Positions 8,340-17,457 of a stretch of 64,000 nucleotides of DNA are shown here, one piece after another; the first letter of the stretch is position 1, and the number at the start of each line of letters is the position of its first letter. This stretch comes from Cellvibrio sp. 79 (GTDB lineage Bacteria; Pseudomonadota; Gammaproteobacteria; Pseudomonadales; Cellvibrionaceae): positions 173,317 through 237,316 of the forward strand of contig MVDH01000005.1 in the NCBI GenBank assembly GCA_003056245.1, written 5' to 3'. Below the pieces are notes generated by a model that saw nothing but the letters and a program-made list of their open reading frames with translations, was not told the origin of the DNA and did no database searches. The translations under genes and the position numbers were made by a program.

Positions 8340-10247
8340 ATGTCTGTTGCGCGCCTGCCGGTTATCGTAGGTTTTGGTGGATTTAATGCGGCTGGTCGAG
8401 CGTCTGGCCATCATGCCTACCGTCGTATGGTCATCGAAAGTCTCCCTGCGTTGGCTCGTCAGGAGACCCTTGCCGGTTTGGCGGTGATGATGGGGTTAGT
8501 ATCTTTTGCAGATGGCGAATACCGCGATGCAACAGATCAAATCCTTGGTGTGGCAGATATAGAGGCTCGTTTTAGTGAGCAGATTTTAGATGGAACCCTT
8601 ATTCGTCGCATAGATAAAACTTTTTTTGACGTGGATGCTGCTCATTGGCAAAAGTCAGCGACGTTAGGTGCTGGAGATGCTCCTTTAATATTTGAACTAC
8701 GTAAGCGCGATCTACCGGAGCCGGTTCCATCTGATTGGCAGGTTGAGGATGTAGATGGTGATCGTGTACGTATCGCTACATTCACACCTCTTGAGGTTAA
8801 GTTTGATAGTTATCGCGATATTCCTGTTAAGTCTGCAGGCCAGTTGCCGCGCGGCTTCAATCCGGGTTCTTTGTACAACTCCCATTATCATCCGCGTGCG
8901 TTACAACTTGCTGTTGTCGGGGCGTCCGATGCAATTCAGTCCGTTGGTATTAAATGGCAAACAATCATGGCTGCGGTGCAGCCGGACCAGGTTGGTGTTT
9001 ATGCCAGCAACGTTATGAGTCAGATGGACGAAAACGGTTTCGGTGGTTTATTGCAGTCGCGTTTGAAAGGGGGGCGCGTCAGTGCAAAACAATGTCCGCT
9101 TGGTTTGAATACCATGCCTGCCGATTTTGTAAATGCCTACATTCTTGGGAGTGTCGGGCAAACTGGTGCGATTACCGGTGCATGTGCTTCGTTCCTCTAC
9201 AATCTTCAAGCAGCGGCTGAGGATATTGCTTCGGGTAAGTGCCGTGTGGCAGTTGTAGGTTGTGCGGAAGCGCCAATCGTGCCGGAGATTATTGATGGTT
9301 ATGCAACCATGGGAGCGTTGGCCAGCGAAGAAAAGCTGAAAAAGCTGGATGGTACTGAAGAGGCTGATCCTCGTCGAACCAGTCGTCCTTTTGGCGAAAA
9401 CGCCGGTTTTACTATGGCAGAGGCAAGCCAATACGTGGTGTTGATGGATGATGCATTGGCAATTGAGCTGGGTGCGGATATTCATGGTGCTGTTGGCGAT
9501 GTGTTTATCAATGCCGATGGTTTTAAGAAGTCCATTTCGGCTCCTGGTCCTGGGAACTACATCACTATGGCTAAAGCGGTCGCTTCAGCCAAAGCGATTT
9601 TGGGTGAGGAATCAATCAGGCAGCGTTCATTAATACAAGCGCACGGCTCAAGTACTCCACAGAACCGTGTTACTGAATCGCAGATTTTTGATCAGGTGGC
9701 GCAAGTTTTCGGCATTGAGAATTGGCCGGTATCGGCTGTTAAGGCTTATGTGGGACATTCATTATCCGCTGCCAGTGGAGAGCAATTAATTGCCAGTCTC
9801 GGGGTTTTCAAATATGGCATTATTCCTGGCATCAAAACTATCGATAAGGTAGCGGACGATGTTTTTGCTGATAGATTGCAAATCTCTATAAAAGATGTGC
9901 CTGTGTCAGTGCCATTGGATGTTGCCTTTCTGAACTCCAAAGGTTTTGGCGGTAACAATGCAACAGCCAGTGTTTTTGCTCCGCACGTAGTCGAACGTAT
10001 GTTGACTCGTCGTTACGGCGATAAGGTTGTCGCTCGGTATCAACATAAGCGTGAGCAGGTTCGTGCAGCGGCGCAAGCCTATGATCAAGCTGCCCGGCAG
10101 GGTAATTTTGCTACGATTTATCACTTTGGTGAGGGTTTGATTGACGAGTCGCAGATCAAGCTGGATCAGGAAAAGGTGCAGTTGCCGGGTTTTGCACACG
10201 CAGTGGATTTAACCTTCACCAACCGATTTTCCGACATGTGTGACTGA
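8340..10247 (+). CDS. fabY: Large beta-ketoacyl-ACP synthase, FabY-like
   Basis: 635-residue condensing enzyme resembling Pseudomonas aeruginosa FabY, which starts fatty-acid synthesis from acetyl-CoA and malonyl-ACP in place of FabH. Catalytic residues of the KAS I/II fold are visible: C282 in TGACASF, H435 in QAHGSSTP and H473 in VGHSLSAASG. The length, about 200 residues above FabB/FabF, matches FabY, as does the N-terminus VIVGFGGFNAAGR. I start at the ATG at 8340, which has GGAG seven bases upstream; the ATG at 8274 would add a hydrophobic stretch not seen in the family. It lies just upstream of the rpsP operon, with its own leader between. Confidence 0.85.
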   Translation: MSVARLPVIVGFGGFNAAGRASGHHAYRRMVIESLPALARQETLAGLAVMMGLVSFADGEYRDATDQILGVADIEARFSEQILDGTLIRRIDKTFFDVDAAHWQKSATLGAGDAPLIFELRKRDLPEPVPSDWQVEDVDGDRVRIATFTPLEVKFDSYRDIPVKSAGQLPRGFNPGSLYNSHYHPRALQLAVVGASDAIQSVGIKWQTIMAAVQPDQVGVYASNVMSQMDENGFGGLLQSRLKGGRVSAKQCPLGLNTMPADFVNAYILGSVGQTGAITGACASFLYNLQAAAEDIASGKCRVAVVGCAEAPIVPEIIDGYATMGALASEEKLKKLDGTEEADPRRTSRPFGENAGFTMAEASQYVVLMDDALAIELGADIHGAVGDVFINADGFKKSISAPGPGNYITMAKAVASAKAILGEESIRQRSLIQAHGSSTPQNRVTESQIFDQVAQVFGIENWPVSAVKAYVGHSLSAASGEQLIASLGVFKYGIIPGIKTIDKVADDVFADRLQISIKDVPVSVPLDVAFLNSKGFGGNNATASVFAPHVVERMLTRRYGDKVVARYQHKREQVRAAAQAYDQAARQGNFATIYHFGEGLIDESQIKLDQEKVQLPGFAHAVDLTFTNRFSDMCD

Positions 10248-10392
10248 GTTGGTGAGGAGCCTGACTAGGCAGGCACAACATCTGGTGGTGCTAAAAGAGC
10301 TTGTCCCATAGGAAAAGTGGGCAAGCCTTTATGATGAGATGATTGATTAGCCTATACAAAGCCAAATCTTTCCCTTAAAATGCCGCGCCTTT

Positions 10393-10410
10393 CGCACAGC
10401 TAATTGTGCG
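10393..10410 (+). promoter_or_regulatory. Hairpin upstream of rpsP
   Basis: CGCACA and TGTGCG pair perfectly across a 6-base loop; a T-run follows after nine bases. It could be a weak terminator of fabY or part of the rpsP leader. Confidence 0.35.
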
Positions 10411-10447
10411 ACTAACGATTTTTTAACTTGAAAGTCGAATTTTAACT

Positions 10448-10465
10448 GGAAAGCCCAGGCTTTCC
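10448..10465 (+). promoter_or_regulatory. Stem-loop in the rpsP leader
   Basis: GGAAAGC pairs perfectly with GCTTTCC over a CCAG loop, about 29 bases before the rpsP start codon and just upstream of its AGGAAGAAG ribosome site. Autoregulatory ribosomal protein leaders often have such structures, but no known S16 leader motif was recognised. Confidence 0.35.
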
Positions 10466-10494
10466 CCATAAGTAAATACAGGAAGAAGACCTCA

Positions 10495-10743
10495 ATGGTA
10501 ACTATTCGTCTGTCTCGTGGTGGCTCTAAAAAGCGTCCATTTTATCATCTGACCGTAACCAACAGCCGTAGCGCCCGTAATGGCCGCTTCCTTGAGCGTA
10601 TTGGTTTCTTCAATCCGGTTGCTCGTGGTCAGGAAGAGCGTCTGCGCATTGATGCTGACCGTCTGCAACACTGGGTTGGCCAAGGTGCGCAGCTGTCTGA
10701 GCGCGTTGAACAACTGGTTAAAGAAAGCAAAAAAGCAGCTTAA
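10495..10743 (+). CDS. rpsP: 30S ribosomal protein S16
   Basis: 82 residues, the standard size. The N-terminus [19 protein letters not shown] and the [14 protein letters not shown] motif are diagnostic for S16, which stabilises 16S rRNA folding during 30S assembly. It is the first gene of the rpsP-rimM-trmD-rplS operon; rimM follows after 28 bases. In many gammaproteobacteria ffh lies upstream, but here fabY does. The start follows an AGGAAGAAG site, and a leader stem-loop precedes it. Confidence 0.98.
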   Translation: MVTIRLSRGGSKKRPFYHLTVTNSRSARNGRFLERIGFFNPVARGQEERLRIDADRLQHWVGQGAQLSERVEQLVKESKKAA

Positions 10744-10771
10744 TTGCTGTTTTTGTTGCGGTTAACGCCTG

Positions 10772-11311
10772 ATGTCTAGCCAATCCAATCTGGTCAATGT
10801 TGGGCGTATCACTGCGGTTTATGGCGTTAAAGGGTGGGTTAAAGTTCATTCCTATACCGATCCGGAAGAAAATTTGTTTGAGTACCATCCTTGGTTTTTA
10901 AAGACCAAGCATGGTGTCAAAAAAATTGAAATCGACGAAGCTCGACCTCATGGTGATGCATTTGTTGCGCACATTGTAGGTATCGATGATCGCGATTTGG
11001 CCGCGCAATACACAGCGGTTGATATTGCTGTCGAGCGCGATCTATTGCCTGAATTGGATGATGGCGAATACTACTGGAGCCAGCTTGAAGGTTTGGTGGT
11101 ATTTACCGAGTTCGATGGTGGTGCGCGTCAGCGTCTCGGTGTGATTTCCAAATTAATGGAAACTGGTGCAAATGACGTGCTTGTTGTGGTTGCAGATGGA
11201 GAAAGTATTGATCAGCGCGAGCGATTAATACCCTATGTGCCTGAGCAGTTTGTGTTATCTGTTGATCTTGATGCTGGCGAAATGCTGGTTGATTGGGATC
11301 CCGAGTTTTAG
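10772..11311 (+). CDS. rimM: Ribosome maturation factor RimM
   Basis: 179 residues. RimM binds S19 and helps mature the 30S head. The N-terminal RimM domain begins NVGRITAVYGVKGWVKVHSYTDPEENLF. A linker with LPELDDGEYYWSQLEGL leads into the C-terminal PRC-barrel, which ends in LIPYVPEQFVLSVDLDAGEMLVDWDPEF. Length and motifs are ordinary. It lies between rpsP and trmD, as in nearly all gammaproteobacteria. The gap of 57 bases to the next start assumes a TTG start for trmD. Confidence 0.97.
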   Translation: MSSQSNLVNVGRITAVYGVKGWVKVHSYTDPEENLFEYHPWFLKTKHGVKKIEIDEARPHGDAFVAHIVGIDDRDLAAQYTAVDIAVERDLLPELDDGEYYWSQLEGLVVFTEFDGGARQRLGVISKLMETGANDVLVVVADGESIDQRERLIPYVPEQFVLSVDLDAGEMLVDWDPEF

Positions 11312-11368
11312 TTTTAAAACTTATTTTTTCTGGCGTAAATGCTGTGAGGCGAGAGGGGTAATCGTCAA

Positions 11369-12142
11369 TTGCTTAAAATTGCGGTTGTTTCCATTTTTCC
11401 TGACATGTTTAACGCGATTGCCGGTTTTGGAATTACCAGTCGTGCAATCAAGCAAGGTTTGGTGGAGTTAAAAATTTTAACTCCACGTGATTTTGCTCAT
11501 GATCGCCATTCAACAGTTGATGACCGTCCGTTCGGTGGTGGTCCTGGAATGGTGATGATGGTGCAGCCACTGCGCGATGCCATAGCTGCTGCAAGAGCTT
11601 GGGCCGGTGATGATGCAAAGGTAATTTACTTATCACCTCAGGGGCGAACGCTGGATCAATCCGGTGTTGTTGAGCTTGCCGCATACGGCAATATGGTTTT
11701 GGTGGCTGGTCGTTACGAGGGTATTGACGAGCGTTTGATTCAAACAGTCATTGATGAGGAATGGTCCATCGGTGATTATGTGTTAAGTGGCGGTGAGCTA
11801 CCGGCAATGGTGCTAATCGATGCTATAACACGGCTGGTTCCGGGTGCTCTTGGGCATGCCTTATCAGCAGAGCAGGATTCATTTACGGATGGTTTGCTGG
11901 ATTGTCCCCATTACACCCGTCCGGAAGAATTTGAAGGAATGCGTGTGCCGGATGTATTGGTGTCCGGCAATCACGAACTGATTCGGCGCTGGCGATTAAA
12001 GCAATCGCTAGGGCGAACATGGCTGAGAAGGCCAGATTTATTGCAAGCAATAAACTTAACCAAGGAACAGCAGCAGCTGTTGACGGAGTATCGTCGAGAC
12101 CTTGATACGACAAACTCTAGCTGTGAAGCTATAGACTCTTAG
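11369..12142 (+). CDS. trmD: tRNA (guanine-37-N1)-methyltransferase
   Basis: 257-residue SAM-dependent SPOUT-family methyltransferase that modifies G37 next to the anticodon and prevents frameshifting. Knot and SAM-binding motifs are present: [23 protein letters not shown] and [13 protein letters not shown]. The start is taken as TTG at 11369, giving [13 protein letters not shown], the usual N-terminus; AGAGGGG lies about 11 bases upstream. No in-frame ATG allows the conserved N-terminus. The rare start and spacing may keep its synthesis low relative to the ribosomal proteins of the operon, as reported for E. coli trmD. Confidence 0.96.
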   Translation: MLKIAVVSIFPDMFNAIAGFGITSRAIKQGLVELKILTPRDFAHDRHSTVDDRPFGGGPGMVMMVQPLRDAIAAARAWAGDDAKVIYLSPQGRTLDQSGVVELAAYGNMVLVAGRYEGIDERLIQTVIDEEWSIGDYVLSGGELPAMVLIDAITRLVPGALGHALSAEQDSFTDGLLDCPHYTRPEEFEGMRVPDVLVSGNHELIRRWRLKQSLGRTWLRRPDLLQAINLTKEQQQLLTEYRRDLDTTNSSCEAIDS

Positions 12143-12151
12143 GAGATTATC

Positions 12152-12502
12152 ATGAGTAACCCGATTATCGATGCACTGGAAAAAGAACAGCTCAAGTCAA
12201 ACCTGCCTGAGTTTTCTCCTGGTGATACTGTTGTTGTAAACGTAAAAGTAAAAGAAGGTGATCGTGAGCGTGTTCAGGCTTACGAAGGTGTTGTAATTGC
12301 AATTCGCAATCGCGGCCTTAACTCTGCTTTCACTGTGCGTAAAATTTCTCACGGTGTAGGTGTTGAGCGTACTTTCCAGACTCACAGCCCATTGATCGAC
12401 AGCGTTGTGCTGAAGCGTCGTGGTGATGTGCGTCAAGCTAAACTTTACTACCTGCGTGACCTTACTGGTAAGGCTGCTCGTATTAAAGAGAAGCTGGTAT
12501 AA
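12152..12502 (+). CDS. rplS: 50S ribosomal protein L19
   Basis: 116 residues. L19 sits at the 30S-50S interface. Diagnostic sequence includes [30 protein letters not shown] and the C-terminal [19 protein letters not shown]. Last gene of the rpsP operon; it starts nine bases after the trmD stop, behind AGGAG, and is followed by a strong terminator. Confidence 0.98.
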   Translation: MSNPIIDALEKEQLKSNLPEFSPGDTVVVNVKVKEGDRERVQAYEGVVIAIRNRGLNSAFTVRKISHGVGVERTFQTHSPLIDSVVLKRRGDVRQAKLYYLRDLTGKAARIKEKLV

Positions 12503-12533
12503 GATTGAATCGATAATATCGATTGCTAAAAAA

Positions 12534-12563
12534 GCCGAAACAGGAAACTGTTTCGGCTTTTTT
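12534..12563 (+). terminator. Terminator of the rpsP-rimM-trmD-rplS operon
   Basis: GCCGAAACAG pairs perfectly with CTGTTTCGGC over a GAAA tetraloop and is followed by six T residues; an A-run upstream makes it potentially bidirectional. Confidence 0.95.
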
Positions 12564-12691
12564 GTTTGTATGGCTTATTTGTAGGCATTTTATAGGTTTT
12601 TATAGTTAATTTGATTTCTTTTCGGGGTTGGTGGGTGTTAAGTTAACCCTGAAGCGTGTGTTTTGATTTTTGATCAGGGTGATGATTATCT

Positions 12692-13633
12692 ATGTATGAG
12701 ATTTTGCCAGATGAGGGCACTGATCACATAAAAATGCCCAGTGAGCCCGATCAGGATCTTATTAATGCATTTCTGGATAGTAGTTGGATGGAGAAAGGGT
12801 TGAGCGACCTCACGCAGGAATCTTATCGTCGTGATCTTTCACAGTTTTCTATCTGGTTAAATCAACGCAGAAATGAATTGATTCGTGCTGATTCTGTAGC
12901 AATTCAGGAGTTTCTCGATTTTCGATTCCAGCAAAAACTGTCAAGCCGGACCTCTGCACGCTTCTTGTCCTGCTTGCGAGGTTTTTATCGATACTTACTC
13001 CGAGAAAATTTACTGAAGGAAAATCCGGTAGCTTTGATAGAGAATCCCAAATTAGGTAAGCCATTACCGAAATCTTTAACTGAATCTGATGTCGAAGCGC
13101 TGCTTGCTGCGCCGGATGTGGAAAATCCAATAGGGTTACGTGATCGCACCATGTTGGAGGTGCTTTATGCTTGCGGCTTGCGAGTAAGTGAGTTGGTTGG
13201 CTTAAGTATGTCGCAAATTAACCTTCGCCAAAATGTGGTTCGCATAATTGGTAAAGGAAGTAAGGAGCGATTAGTGCCTATGGGGGAGGAGGCTGCGCGG
13301 TGGTTGGAGCGTTATTTGCGTGAAGCGCGACCTGTGTTGCTGAATAATATGCCGGATGAGATAGTATTCCCCAGCACAAGGGCTCAACCCATGACTCGCC
13401 AGACATTCTGGTACCGGATTAAATATTGGGCGGAGGTAGCAGGGATTCAGGCAGGGTTGTCGCCTCATACCTTGCGTCATGCTTTTGCGACCCATTTATT
13501 GAATCACGGAGCGGATTTACGTGTGGTACAGTTGCTGCTCGGGCATAGCGATCTATCCACGACCCAAATTTATACCCACGTAGCAAAATTGCGGATGAAA
13601 CAACAGCATGCGCTGCATCATCCGCGCGGTTAG
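12692..13633 (+). CDS. xerD: Tyrosine recombinase XerD
   Basis: 313-residue site-specific recombinase that resolves chromosome dimers at dif with XerC and FtsK. The catalytic set is complete: Arg in GLRVSELVG, Lys in GKGSKERLVP, His and Arg in HTLRHAFAT, His in LLGHSDLS and the nucleophilic Tyr in TTQIYTHV. The N-terminal SAM-like core-binding domain covers about residues 25-120. XerD is preferred over XerC because of the downstream dsbC-hom-thrC-recJ order seen in pseudomonads. The start is ambiguous: a second in-frame ATG lies 14 codons later. No integron or phage feature is nearby, so this is the housekeeping copy. Confidence 0.95.
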   Translation: MYEILPDEGTDHIKMPSEPDQDLINAFLDSSWMEKGLSDLTQESYRRDLSQFSIWLNQRRNELIRADSVAIQEFLDFRFQQKLSSRTSARFLSCLRGFYRYLLRENLLKENPVALIENPKLGKPLPKSLTESDVEALLAAPDVENPIGLRDRTMLEVLYACGLRVSELVGLSMSQINLRQNVVRIIGKGSKERLVPMGEEAARWLERYLREARPVLLNNMPDEIVFPSTRAQPMTRQTFWYRIKYWAEVAGIQAGLSPHTLRHAFATHLLNHGADLRVVQLLLGHSDLSTTQIYTHVAKLRMKQQHALHHPRG

Positions 13634-13666
13634 AACGACGATTATTGACATTCACGAGACATCATT

Positions 13667-14458
13667 ATGATAAAAACATTGAAACACTTAGGATTGGTTG
13701 CGCTGGCGGGATTGTCCATTTCGGCATTTACCCCCATGGCTTTGGCTCAGGGTGATTTGCTCAAGCGCAAAACGGTTGAAGAAACTATTTTGGAAAACTT
13801 GCACAAGGCGCGTCCGGACATTAATTTCGGCCAGCCTCGCCCTTCAATGATTAAAGGTTTGTATCAGGTACAGGTTCCAGGTGGTCCTGTTCTCTATGTA
13901 ACGCCGGAAGGCGATAAGTTTATCGCTGGTGAGATTTTTGGTATTGATGCTACTGGCTTTGCCAAAATCGAAGATCCTTATGTGATTGAAGAGCGCAAGA
14001 AAGCTCTGGCTGGTTTGGATGGCAAATCCAGTATCAATTTCAAGCCTAAAGGTAAAGCGAAAGCCGTCGTTTATGTATTTACTGATGTAGATTGCGGTTA
14101 TTGCCGTAAATTGCATAGTCAAATGCACGCGTACAACGAAGGTGGCCAGCAAAAGCCCGGTTACAATGATTTGGGAATTGAAATCCGTTATCTGGCTTAT
14201 CCTCGCGCTGGCATTCCCAGCCCATCAGCAGACAAGCTGATTTCTGCCTGGTGTGCCAAAGACAAATTAGCCGCACTGACAAAGTTGAAAGTGGATGAAT
14301 CTATTCCTAATGCGACTTGCGATAATCCGGTTGCGCAACAATTTCAATTGGGTGGTCATTTGGGGGTAAATGGTACCCCTGCGTTATTCCTGCCTGATGG
14401 CAAGTTAATGCCAGGTTATTTGCCACCGGAAGATCTTGCAAAAAGTTTGGGTATTTAA
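13667..14458 (+). CDS. dsbC: Periplasmic disulfide isomerase DsbC
   Basis: 263 residues. A signal peptide (basic start, hydrophobic LGLVALAGLSISAF, cleavage after MALAQ) sends it to the periplasm, where it shuffles wrong disulfides and is kept reduced by DsbD. The N-terminal dimerisation domain comes first; the thioredoxin-fold domain has the active site CGYC in DVDCGYCRKLH and the cis-Pro loop NGTPALFLPDG. An additional Cys pair (SAWCAKD ... NATCDNP) is typical of DsbC. It lies 33 bases after xerD and before a strong terminator. It is probably useful for the many cysteine-rich exported enzymes of this organism. Confidence 0.96.
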   Translation: MIKTLKHLGLVALAGLSISAFTPMALAQGDLLKRKTVEETILENLHKARPDINFGQPRPSMIKGLYQVQVPGGPVLYVTPEGDKFIAGEIFGIDATGFAKIEDPYVIEERKKALAGLDGKSSINFKPKGKAKAVVYVFTDVDCGYCRKLHSQMHAYNEGGQQKPGYNDLGIEIRYLAYPRAGIPSPSADKLISAWCAKDKLAALTKLKVDESIPNATCDNPVAQQFQLGGHLGVNGTPALFLPDGKLMPGYLPPEDLAKSLGI

Positions 14459-14528
14459 TCGATATTTCATCAATTACCGGTACCCTGCGATTTCTGTTTG
14501 GGGCGCCTTTTTCGATGCAATTGACACT

Positions 14529-14562
14529 GACGGCCACCATGAGTATGGTGGCCGTCTTTTTT
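14529..14562 (+). terminator. Terminator after dsbC
   Basis: GACGGCCACCAT pairs perfectly with ATGGTGGCCGTC over GAGT, followed by six T residues. Confidence 0.95.
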
Positions 14563-14605
14563 AGTATTGGCGTAAAACACACTTCAATTTGGCGAGGAAA
14601 TCACC

Positions 14606-15910
14606 TTGAAACCGGTAAGAATAGGCATCTGCGGTCTGGGTACCGTGGGCAGCGGTACAGTAAATATTCTCACGCGCAACAAAGCGCATATTGATGCCCG
14701 TGCCGGTAGTGATATTACCATCGTACAAATTGGTGCCCGTCGCGATAACCCCAATGTGGACACGTCAAAATTTAACGTTACCCGCGATATTTTCGAGGTA
14801 GCCAATAATCCTGATGTTGACGTGTTGGTCGAGGTGATCGGCGGTACCACTATCGCCAAAGATCTGGTGCTCAAAGCCATTGAGAATGGCAAGCATGTAG
14901 TAACTGCTAACAAAGCCTTGATTGCCCATTATGGCAACGAAATTTTTGCGGCGGCTAAAGCTAAAGGTGTAACTGTAGCGTTTGAAGCGGCCGTGGCTGG
15001 CGGTATTCCAATTATTAAAGCAATTCGCGAAGGTTTGGCGGCCAATAATATCGAGTGGCTGGCCGGCATTATTAACGGTACCGGCAACTTTATCCTCACC
15101 GAAATGCGTGATAAGGGTCGCTCATTTGAGGATGTGTTGGCTGAAGCCCAGGCACTTGGTTATGCTGAAGCGGATCCAACCTTTGATGTTGAAGGTATTG
15201 ACGCTGCACACAAACTGGTGATTCTGGCTTCGCTGGCATTTGGTATCCCGCTGGAGATTAATAAAGTTTTCACTGAAGGCATTACAAAAATCGCTAGCGA
15301 AGATGTGACCTACGCCGAAGAACTTGGCTATCGCATCAAAAATCTCGGCATTGCCCGTCGCACCGATAAAGGGATCGAGTTGCGAGTACATCCAACTCTG
15401 ATTCCGGAAAAGCGTTTAATTGCCAATGTTGATGGCGTAATGAACGCTGTGTTGGTGAAAGGCGATGCTGTAGGTCCGACATTATATTACGGTGCAGGCG
15501 CAGGTGCCGAACCAACCGGTTCATCAATTGTTGGTGATATCGTTGATGTAGCGCGTACTCTGACCGCATCACCGGAACATCGCGTTCCGTATCTTGGTTT
15601 TGGTGCAGATTTTGTTTCCGAGCAACCAATCCTCGCGATTGAAGAAGTTGAAACAGCCAACTACCTGCGTATGTCTGCACAAGACAAGCCTGGTGTGCTT
15701 TCCAAAATTGCCACTATTTTGAGTGATTCAGGAATCAGTATCGAAGCAATGATCCAGAAAGAAGCGAAAGAAGGTGAATCCACCGTGCCGCTGATTTTGC
15801 TGACCAATAGTGTTCAGGACAAAAAGCTCGCTGCTGCTATTCGCAGTATCGAAGCGCTGGATTCCATCAGCGGTTCTGTGCAACGTATTCGCGTTGAAGC
15901 ATTGAAATAA
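14606..15910 (+). CDS. hom: Homoserine dehydrogenase
   Basis: 434 residues. NAD(P)-dependent reduction of aspartate semialdehyde to homoserine, the branch point to threonine and methionine. The N-terminal Rossmann fold has GLGTVGSGTVNIL; the catalytic domain includes ANKALIAHYG, AAVAGGIPIIKA and GIINGTGNFILTEM; a C-terminal ACT domain (NYLRMSAQDKPGVLSKIATIL) suggests threonine feedback. It is monofunctional, not fused to aspartokinase as in E. coli ThrA. The start is TTG at 14606 behind GCGAGGAAA; the conserved N-terminus would be lost with any later ATG. thrC follows 48 bases downstream, so the two form a unit. Confidence 0.97.
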   Translation: MKPVRIGICGLGTVGSGTVNILTRNKAHIDARAGSDITIVQIGARRDNPNVDTSKFNVTRDIFEVANNPDVDVLVEVIGGTTIAKDLVLKAIENGKHVVTANKALIAHYGNEIFAAAKAKGVTVAFEAAVAGGIPIIKAIREGLAANNIEWLAGIINGTGNFILTEMRDKGRSFEDVLAEAQALGYAEADPTFDVEGIDAAHKLVILASLAFGIPLEINKVFTEGITKIASEDVTYAEELGYRIKNLGIARRTDKGIELRVHPTLIPEKRLIANVDGVMNAVLVKGDAVGPTLYYGAGAGAEPTGSSIVGDIVDVARTLTASPEHRVPYLGFGADFVSEQPILAIEEVETANYLRMSAQDKPGVLSKIATILSDSGISIEAMIQKEAKEGESTVPLILLTNSVQDKKLAAAIRSIEALDSISGSVQRIRVEALK

Positions 15911-15958
15911 TCACGGTACTACAAACTGGCAGGCAAAATTTTTTAAAGGTTATCAATT

Positions 15959-17356
15959 GTGAAATACATCAGCACTCGCGGTCAGGCGCCCGCACTTAGT
16001 TTTGAAGAAGTAGTACTCACTGGTCTTGCTCCGGATGGTGGATTGTACGTACCTGAAACCCTGCCGACATTTTCCAAAGAAGACATTGCTTCATGGGCCG
16101 GTTTGTCTTATCAGGAGCTCGCATTCAATGTGATGAAGCCGTTTGTTGCCGGTGCAGTTAGTGATGAAGATTTCAAAAAAATCATCGCTGATGCTTACGC
16201 TACTTTCCGTCACGATGCTATCGCACCTTTAGTGCAAACCGCGCACAACGAATGGATTCTGGAATTGTTCCAGGGGCCGACTCTCGCGTTTAAAGATTTC
16301 GCGTTGCAATTCCTCGGTCACTTGCTTGATCACTTGCTGAAAAAGCGCAATCAAAAAGTGGTAGTGATGGGCGCAACCTCTGGTGATACCGGCTCGGCGG
16401 CAATTGAAGGTTGCCGCCGTTGCGATAACATCGATATTTTTATCATGCACCCGAACAATCGTGTGTCCAACGTACAGCGTCGCCAAATGACCACTGTACT
16501 TGCACCGAATGTATTTAACATTGCGCTCGAGGGTAATTTCGACGATTGCCAGAACATGGTGAAGGCCAGTTTTGGCGACCAATCTTTCTTGCCGGAAGGC
16601 CGCCAACTGGTGGCAGTAAACTCGATTAACTGGGCGCGTATCATGGCGCAAATCGTTTATTACTTTTATGCAGGTTTGGCGTTGGGTGCTCCGCATCGCC
16701 CGATTGCGTTCTCGGTTCCCACTGGAAATTTTGGCGATATTTTTGCCGGTTACCTCGCGAAAAAAATGGGTCTGCCGATTGACCAGTTAGTGATTGCTAC
16801 TAACAGCAACGATATTCTCCACCGTTGCATCAGCAGTAACGATCACAGCAAAAATCAATTGCAACACACGTTGTCGCCCAGTATGGACATTATGGTGTCC
16901 AGCAACTTCGAGCGGATGTTATTTGATTTGTATGATCGCGATGGCAGTGCAATTCGTCAGCTGATGGAAGATTTCAAATCCGGCAGCATGACATTGAAGG
17001 AATCGGCACTGGCACGTGCACGCGAATTATTCAGCAGCCACGGCGTTAGCGACGAAGTCACTATCGATGTCATCCGCGACGTATTTGATCGCACTGAATA
17101 CTTGTTGGACCCGCACACCGCAATTGGTGTGGATGCAGCGCGCAAAACCCGTCGTCGCCAGGATATTCCAATGGTGATATTAGCTACTGCTCATCCGGCA
17201 AAATTCCCGGAAGCAGTGCGCAAAGCAGGGCAAGATGCTGATCCGGCTTTGCCACATCATATGAACGATTTATTCGAGCGCGAAGAACGTTACACAGTAT
17301 TGCCGCAGGATCTTGCCAAAGTGCAGCAATTTGTTGCTGCCAATGTGCGCAAATAA
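15959..17356 (+). CDS. thrC: Threonine synthase
   Basis: 465-residue PLP enzyme converting O-phosphohomoserine to threonine. The PLP lysine is K112 in PTLAFKDFALQFLG; the phosphate-binding glycine/serine loop is GATSGDTGSAAIEG; the N-terminus KYISTRGQAPALSFEEVVLTGLAPDGGLYVP has the class-II (gammaproteobacterial/yeast-like) pattern. The start is GTG at 15959, behind AAAGG. It is cotranscribed with hom and ends at a strong terminator. Confidence 0.97.
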   Translation: MKYISTRGQAPALSFEEVVLTGLAPDGGLYVPETLPTFSKEDIASWAGLSYQELAFNVMKPFVAGAVSDEDFKKIIADAYATFRHDAIAPLVQTAHNEWILELFQGPTLAFKDFALQFLGHLLDHLLKKRNQKVVVMGATSGDTGSAAIEGCRRCDNIDIFIMHPNNRVSNVQRRQMTTVLAPNVFNIALEGNFDDCQNMVKASFGDQSFLPEGRQLVAVNSINWARIMAQIVYYFYAGLALGAPHRPIAFSVPTGNFGDIFAGYLAKKMGLPIDQLVIATNSNDILHRCISSNDHSKNQLQHTLSPSMDIMVSSNFERMLFDLYDRDGSAIRQLMEDFKSGSMTLKESALARARELFSSHGVSDEVTIDVIRDVFDRTEYLLDPHTAIGVDAARKTRRRQDIPMVILATAHPAKFPEAVRKAGQDADPALPHHMNDLFEREERYTVLPQDLAKVQQFVAANVRK

Positions 17357-17370
17357 TTTCGTGTGATATC

Positions 17371-17407
17371 AAAAAGCCGCACTGGTAATTTCAGTGCGGC
17401 TTTTTTT
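17371..17407 (+). terminator. Terminator after thrC
   Basis: AAAAAGCCGCACTG and CAGTGCGGCTTTTT form a long stem over a 7-base loop with a T-run. A second small hairpin (CCCCTTT/AAAGGGG, 17411-17427) lies just before recJ. Confidence 0.93.
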
Positions 17408-17457
17408 ATTCCCCTTTTTGAAAGGGGTTAGGGGAAATTAATCCTCCGGCCTTTCTT

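Noticed and set aside
12692..13633. Tyrosine recombinase as a sign of an integrative element
   Set aside because: Complete XerD in the conserved xerD-dsbC-hom-thrC-recJ order; no attachment repeats or mobile genes nearby.
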